A stretch of 64,000 nt of DNA, taken from positions 310,001 to 374,000 of the forward strand of contig CBDATU010000011.1 of NCBI GenBank assembly GCA_965199865.1, given 5' to 3'. This document shows positions 61,194 to 64,000 of this stretch, in pieces. The first letter of the stretch is position 1; each line of letters begins with the position of its first letter. Position numbers and translations under genes: made by a program. This stretch comes from JAPOUP01 sp965199865 (lineage in GTDB: Bacteria; Pseudomonadota; Alphaproteobacteria; Rhodobacterales; Rhodobacteraceae). Under the pieces are notes generated by a model, which had not been told where the DNA came from, made no database searches, and worked only from the letters and a program-made list of their open reading frames with translations.

Positions 61194-62963
61194 CTAGCTA
61201 TCGCCAGTAAGTGGCTCGTTCTCAGGGCGAAGGCCGAGAATTGGAGCCACACGGCGAACGATTTCCGCTGCCACAGGCGCTGCGGTCCAGCCAGCTGTGC
61301 GTCGAGGCTTCGATCCCGAAGTCTCGACCGGTTCGTCAAGCGACACGATGAGAACATATTTCGGATCGTGGACCGGAAACACGCAGGCAACGGTGGCGAT
61401 GGTCCTGTCCTTATAGTATCCGCCGCCCGGCCGCGGCTTGTCAGCCGTGCCCGTCTTGCAACCGACATCGTATCCCGAGCCCTTCGCCATAGTCGCAGTA
61501 CCTTTCCGCACCACCTCACCTACCATCTCCCTGAGTTCAGCCGACACTTCAGAACTTAAGATGCGGGCACCCTCTGACACCTCGTCGCGTTTCAGAATCG
61601 TAGGTGTCACTCGTTTACCGCCGTTGAGGACGCTGGCGTAGGCGGAGGCAAGATGTAGCGGGCTGACTGACATTCCATGTCCGTAGGATGTTGTGATGCT
61701 TACGATTCTCGGCCAGACTGTCGGAATTAGAGGCTTGGCCCCAGCCGCCTCGGACAGTTCGACCGGTGATGGTTCCAGGAACCCCAGCTCAGCGAAGAAT
61801 TCGCGCTGACGTTCCGCGCCGATCATATCGGCTATGCTGGCCGTGCCCACATTCGATGACTTTATGATTACGTCTCGAACCGACAGTAGCGGACCGTAGT
61901 TCTTATTGCTCCATTCATTGATTCTATACTTTCCCACTACCAGCGGTGCCTGTGCGTCCACCATCGTGTCCACGTCGACGAGTCCCAGTTCCATCGCCTG
62001 GCCGACGGTGAAGATCTTGAAGGTCGAGCCGAGTTCATAGACCCCCTGCACCGCCCGATTGAACAGGGGGCTATCGGATTGACTGCCCTTCAGCAAGGGA
62101 ACGGGCCGGTGGTTGGGGTCGAAATCCGGCAGGCTCGCCAGTGCGATGATCTCTCCGGAATTCGCATCCATCAGAATCGCCGCGGCGCCTTTTGCGTTCA
62201 TTATCTCCATGCCGCCTTCGAGCACGAGCTCGACAGCAGCCTGCACTGTCAGGTCGAGGGACAGCTGTAGTGGTCGTCCCTGCTCTGCAGGGGCGCGAAG
62301 AAATTCATCGAAAGCCCTTTCAACCCCCGCGATCCCGATTACCTCGGCGGCGTGAACCCCTTCGCGGCCAAATGAATAGCCGCCCAGAACGTGAGCGGCG
62401 ATCCTCCCATTGGGGTAGAGACGCATCTCCCGTGGGCCGAACAGGAGTCCGGGCTCTCCGATATCATGTACCTGCTGGCGCTGTTCGGGGGACATCTTCC
62501 TCTTGATCCAGACAAACTTGCGTGAACCGGTGAAGCGGTGGGTCAACCGCTCCGGATCAAGGTCGGGGAAGATTTTCACAAGCTCATGTGCGGCCCGAAC
62601 CGGATCAACCATCAGCGGCGGCTTTGCGTAAAGGGAATACGTTACCAGATTTGTCGCGAGGATCCGTCCTCGACGGTCAACAATGTCGGCGCGCTGCGCG
62701 ACGATCGGACTGGTGGAGATGGACGCACGTGGCTCTTCCGGGTCGGTGGCGGCCAGCAGGCCCATGCCTCCGCCGACGGTCATGAAGGCACAAAGGAACG
62801 CAAAGACCAGAACCAGCAGCCTTCCTTCGGCGCGATGCCGCGCCCTGTCACTCATGTCCTCCATCTGCAGGCGAACTCTTTCACGTTCTATCGCATCTGG
62901 AGTCTCACCTTCCTGGCGGGCTCGAAGTATTCCGGCCAGCGGACGCCATGCCGTATCGGTCAT
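61194..62963 (-). CDS. ftsI: Septal peptidoglycan transpeptidase (penicillin-binding protein 3)
   Basis: A 589-residue division transpeptidase. A cytoplasmic N-terminal tail of about 45 residues precedes one membrane helix (LLVLVFAFLCAFMTVGGGMG). The dimerisation domain has RGRILATNL; the catalytic domain has the serine motif GSTFK, then SSN, and KTGTA. Its start overlaps the ftsL stop by 4 bp. Length is normal for the alphaproteobacterial form. Confidence 0.95.
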   Translation of the reverse strand: MTDTAWRPLAGILRARQEGETPDAIERERVRLQMEDMSDRARHRAEGRLLVLVFAFLCAFMTVGGGMGLLAATDPEEPRASISTSPIVAQRADIVDRRGRILATNLVTYSLYAKPPLMVDPVRAAHELVKIFPDLDPERLTHRFTGSRKFVWIKRKMSPEQRQQVHDIGEPGLLFGPREMRLYPNGRIAAHVLGGYSFGREGVHAAEVIGIAGVERAFDEFLRAPAEQGRPLQLSLDLTVQAAVELVLEGGMEIMNAKGAAAILMDANSGEIIALASLPDFDPNHRPVPLLKGSQSDSPLFNRAVQGVYELGSTFKIFTVGQAMELGLVDVDTMVDAQAPLVVGKYRINEWSNKNYGPLLSVRDVIIKSSNVGTASIADMIGAERQREFFAELGFLEPSPVELSEAAGAKPLIPTVWPRIVSITTSYGHGMSVSPLHLASAYASVLNGGKRVTPTILKRDEVSEGARILSSEVSAELREMVGEVVRKGTATMAKGSGYDVGCKTGTADKPRPGGGYYKDRTIATVACVFPVHDPKYVLIVSLDEPVETSGSKPRRTAGWTAAPVAAEIVRRVAPILGLRPENEPLTGDS

Positions 62964-63319
62964 GGAAATTCCTCCTGAACAGGCACGGCCTCGGCAATCA
63001 GGTGGCCTGGGGCGAAGGTTTCGTGGTGCCGCGCTGGTGGGAAGGCGATCTGGTCGATATGCCCGAACTGTTCGGGAAGCAGCGGAAACAGCTGCAGCTG
63101 ATCGAAATTCAGGTTCGCGAGTTCCTGTAACCGGTCAGGTCGATTGAGATAGGCCCATTCGGCTCGCAATACGGCCCGGACCTCCGAAAGGCTGCGGATC
63201 TCCCTCTGCAGGCTCTCAAGCCGGTTGAGCTCGGCACGTGTCTTGGCGTTCTCCTGATAGGCCCAGAACGCGAGGCCAATCACACCGAGAACCGAGAATA
63301 TGTACAGAAACGGCCTCAA
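62960..63319 (-). CDS. ftsL: Cell-division protein FtsL
   Basis: A 119-residue bitopic protein. One membrane helix lies at residues 3-21 (PFLYIFSVLGVIGLAFWAY), followed by a coiled coil rich in Glu, Arg and Leu (ENAKTRAELNRLESLQREIR). It forms the FtsQBL complex that activates septal wall synthesis. Position between rsmH and ftsI and overlaps of 4 bp on both sides confirm it, since the sequence itself is poorly conserved. Confidence 0.92.
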   Translation of the reverse strand: MRPFLYIFSVLGVIGLAFWAYQENAKTRAELNRLESLQREIRSLSEVRAVLRAEWAYLNRPDRLQELANLNFDQLQLFPLLPEQFGHIDQIAFPPARHHETFAPGHLIAEAVPVQEEFP

Positions 63320-64000
63320 GCTCCCGCTCCTCGCTTTGGCGGAATCGGCAGTCCGAGTGCAGTGCGGTCGCAGGGGCCCGCCTCGGCACAGGTGCGCACT
63401 CCAATCCGAAGCTTCGCGGATCGCGACCGACGGTTTTCGGCAAGCTCGCGATCATCTGGCCCAATGGGTCGGCGGGATTTCAGGTGGAAACGGGCCGTGA
63501 TTCCTTCCTGCTGGGGCGCATGGCGGCTGCCCTGACCGTCCAGGCCGCCTCGCTGCCGGAAGAAGCGCTTGACCAGTCGGTCCTCGATGGAATGGAAGGT
63601 CACGACAGCAAGGATGCCGCCTGGCTTCAGCGCCCGCTCCGCGGCTTCAAGTCCATCCACGATCTGCCCAAGCTCGTCGTTTACCGCGATTCTCAGGGCC
63701 TGGAAGGTACGGGTTGCAGGGTGTGACTGGCCAGGTCTGGCGCGGGGCAGGCAGCCCTGAACAATCGCTGCCAGTTCAAGTGTTCGGGTAATTGGCGACT
63801 GGGCCCTCCGATGAAGAATCCTGCCTGCGATGCGCCAGGCTGCACGTTCCTCGCCGTAGTAGTGAAGAATGTCAGCCAGTTCCGCGTCAGTGAGCTGATT
63901 GACCAGATCCGCCGCTGTAGGTCCCCCCCGGCCCATCCGCATGTCCAGGGGGCCGTCGGCGCTGAACGAGAAGCCTCGTTCCGCGTCGTCAAGCTGCATC
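63316..64000 (-). CDS. rsmH: 16S rRNA m4C1402 methyltransferase RsmH, C-terminal part
   Basis: The last 227 residues of RsmH (MraW), which methylates C1402 of 16S rRNA with S-adenosylmethionine. The frame runs off the window at 64000, so the SAM-binding start is missing. Visible signatures are FSFSADGPLDMRMGRGGPTA, ADILHYYGEERAAWRIA, HPATRTFQALRIAVNDEL and LAVVTFHSIEDRLVKRFF. It is the first visible gene of the cell-wall cluster; mraZ would be expected further right. Confidence 0.95.
   Translation of the reverse strand, partial: MQLDDAERGFSFSADGPLDMRMGRGGPTAADLVNQLTDAELADILHYYGEERAAWRIAGRILHRRAQSPITRTLELAAIVQGCLPRARPGQSHPATRTFQALRIAVNDELGQIVDGLEAAERALKPGGILAVVTFHSIEDRLVKRFFRQRGGLDGQGSRHAPQQEGITARFHLKSRRPIGPDDRELAENRRSRSAKLRIGVRTCAEAGPCDRTALGLPIPPKRGAGA

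Noticed and set aside
1..64000. CRISPR arrays, rRNA genes, prophage
   Set aside because: No regularly spaced repeats of 25-40 bp, no rRNA sequence and no phage structural genes were seen anywhere in the window.

Overview
The window looks like a piece of an alphaproteobacterial chromosome. The evidence is the close match of the fructose ABC transporter to the rhizobial FrcBCA type, a compact uronate dehydrogenase, the wealth of ABC and TRAP solute transporters, and a rsmH-ftsL-ftsI-murE-murF-mraY-murD cell-wall cluster. The genus cannot be read from the sequence alone. The DNA is G+C rich, most strongly in the insertion-sequence nest at 43.6-49.1 kb. Coding density is low for such a bacterium: many spacers of 0.3-2.3 kb hold only decayed gene fragments.

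Layout. 1-9.7 kb: sugar or sugar-acid catabolism and uptake (partial Zn-dependent alcohol dehydrogenase, enolase-superfamily dehydratase, ABC ATPase, then a binding protein, two permeases and a 2-keto-3-deoxygluconate-type kinase). 9.8-14.1 kb: frcB-frcC-frcA with a divergent ROK repressor and a palindromic operator. 14.6-20.5 kb: hyuA-hyuB-DAO oxidoreductase, followed by uronate dehydrogenase. 21.1-23.9 kb: a broken TRAP system without a binding protein. 24.2-26.6 kb: tcuA-tcuB. 27.5-34.5 kb: HAD phosphatase, decayed metallo-beta-lactamase-fold gene, GntR regulator with operator, and a complete ABC importer. 34.7-40.1 kb: tRNA-Gln, frameshifted kdsA, an Mrr-type nuclease, nhaA, and a metalloid-type permease with an ArsR repressor. 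40.6-43.5 kb: a complete TRAP operon of sugar-acid type.

43.6-49.1 kb is an insertion nest. Two full-length elements (2,437 and 2,331 bp), each with inverted ends and an exact 9-bp target duplication, sit 95 bp apart inside a decayed IS110-family transposase gene. Each encodes one long protein (792 and 750 residues). An N-terminal DruA/DUF4338-like region, the domain named from the Druantin anti-phage system, is fused to a complete Tn5/IS4-type DDE transposase. A third, decayed DruA-like fragment lies at 3.4-4.0 kb. This is the most unusual feature of the window.

49.5-64 kb: a type II toxin-antitoxin pair with a palindromic operator, a uracil-DNA-glycosylase-family protein, a small zinc-finger protein, polA broken by three single-base frameshifts, a YdeI/OmpD-associated protein, and the division/cell-wall cluster on the minus strand, which ends after murD instead of continuing to ftsW and murG.

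Working together: uronate dehydrogenase, the enolase-superfamily dehydratase and the KDG-type kinase could form an oxidative hexuronate route fed by the TRAP and ABC importers. This is an inference from families and proximity. The single-base lesions in polA, kdsA and dctM mean either genome decay or uncorrected sequencing errors; the raw reads would decide.
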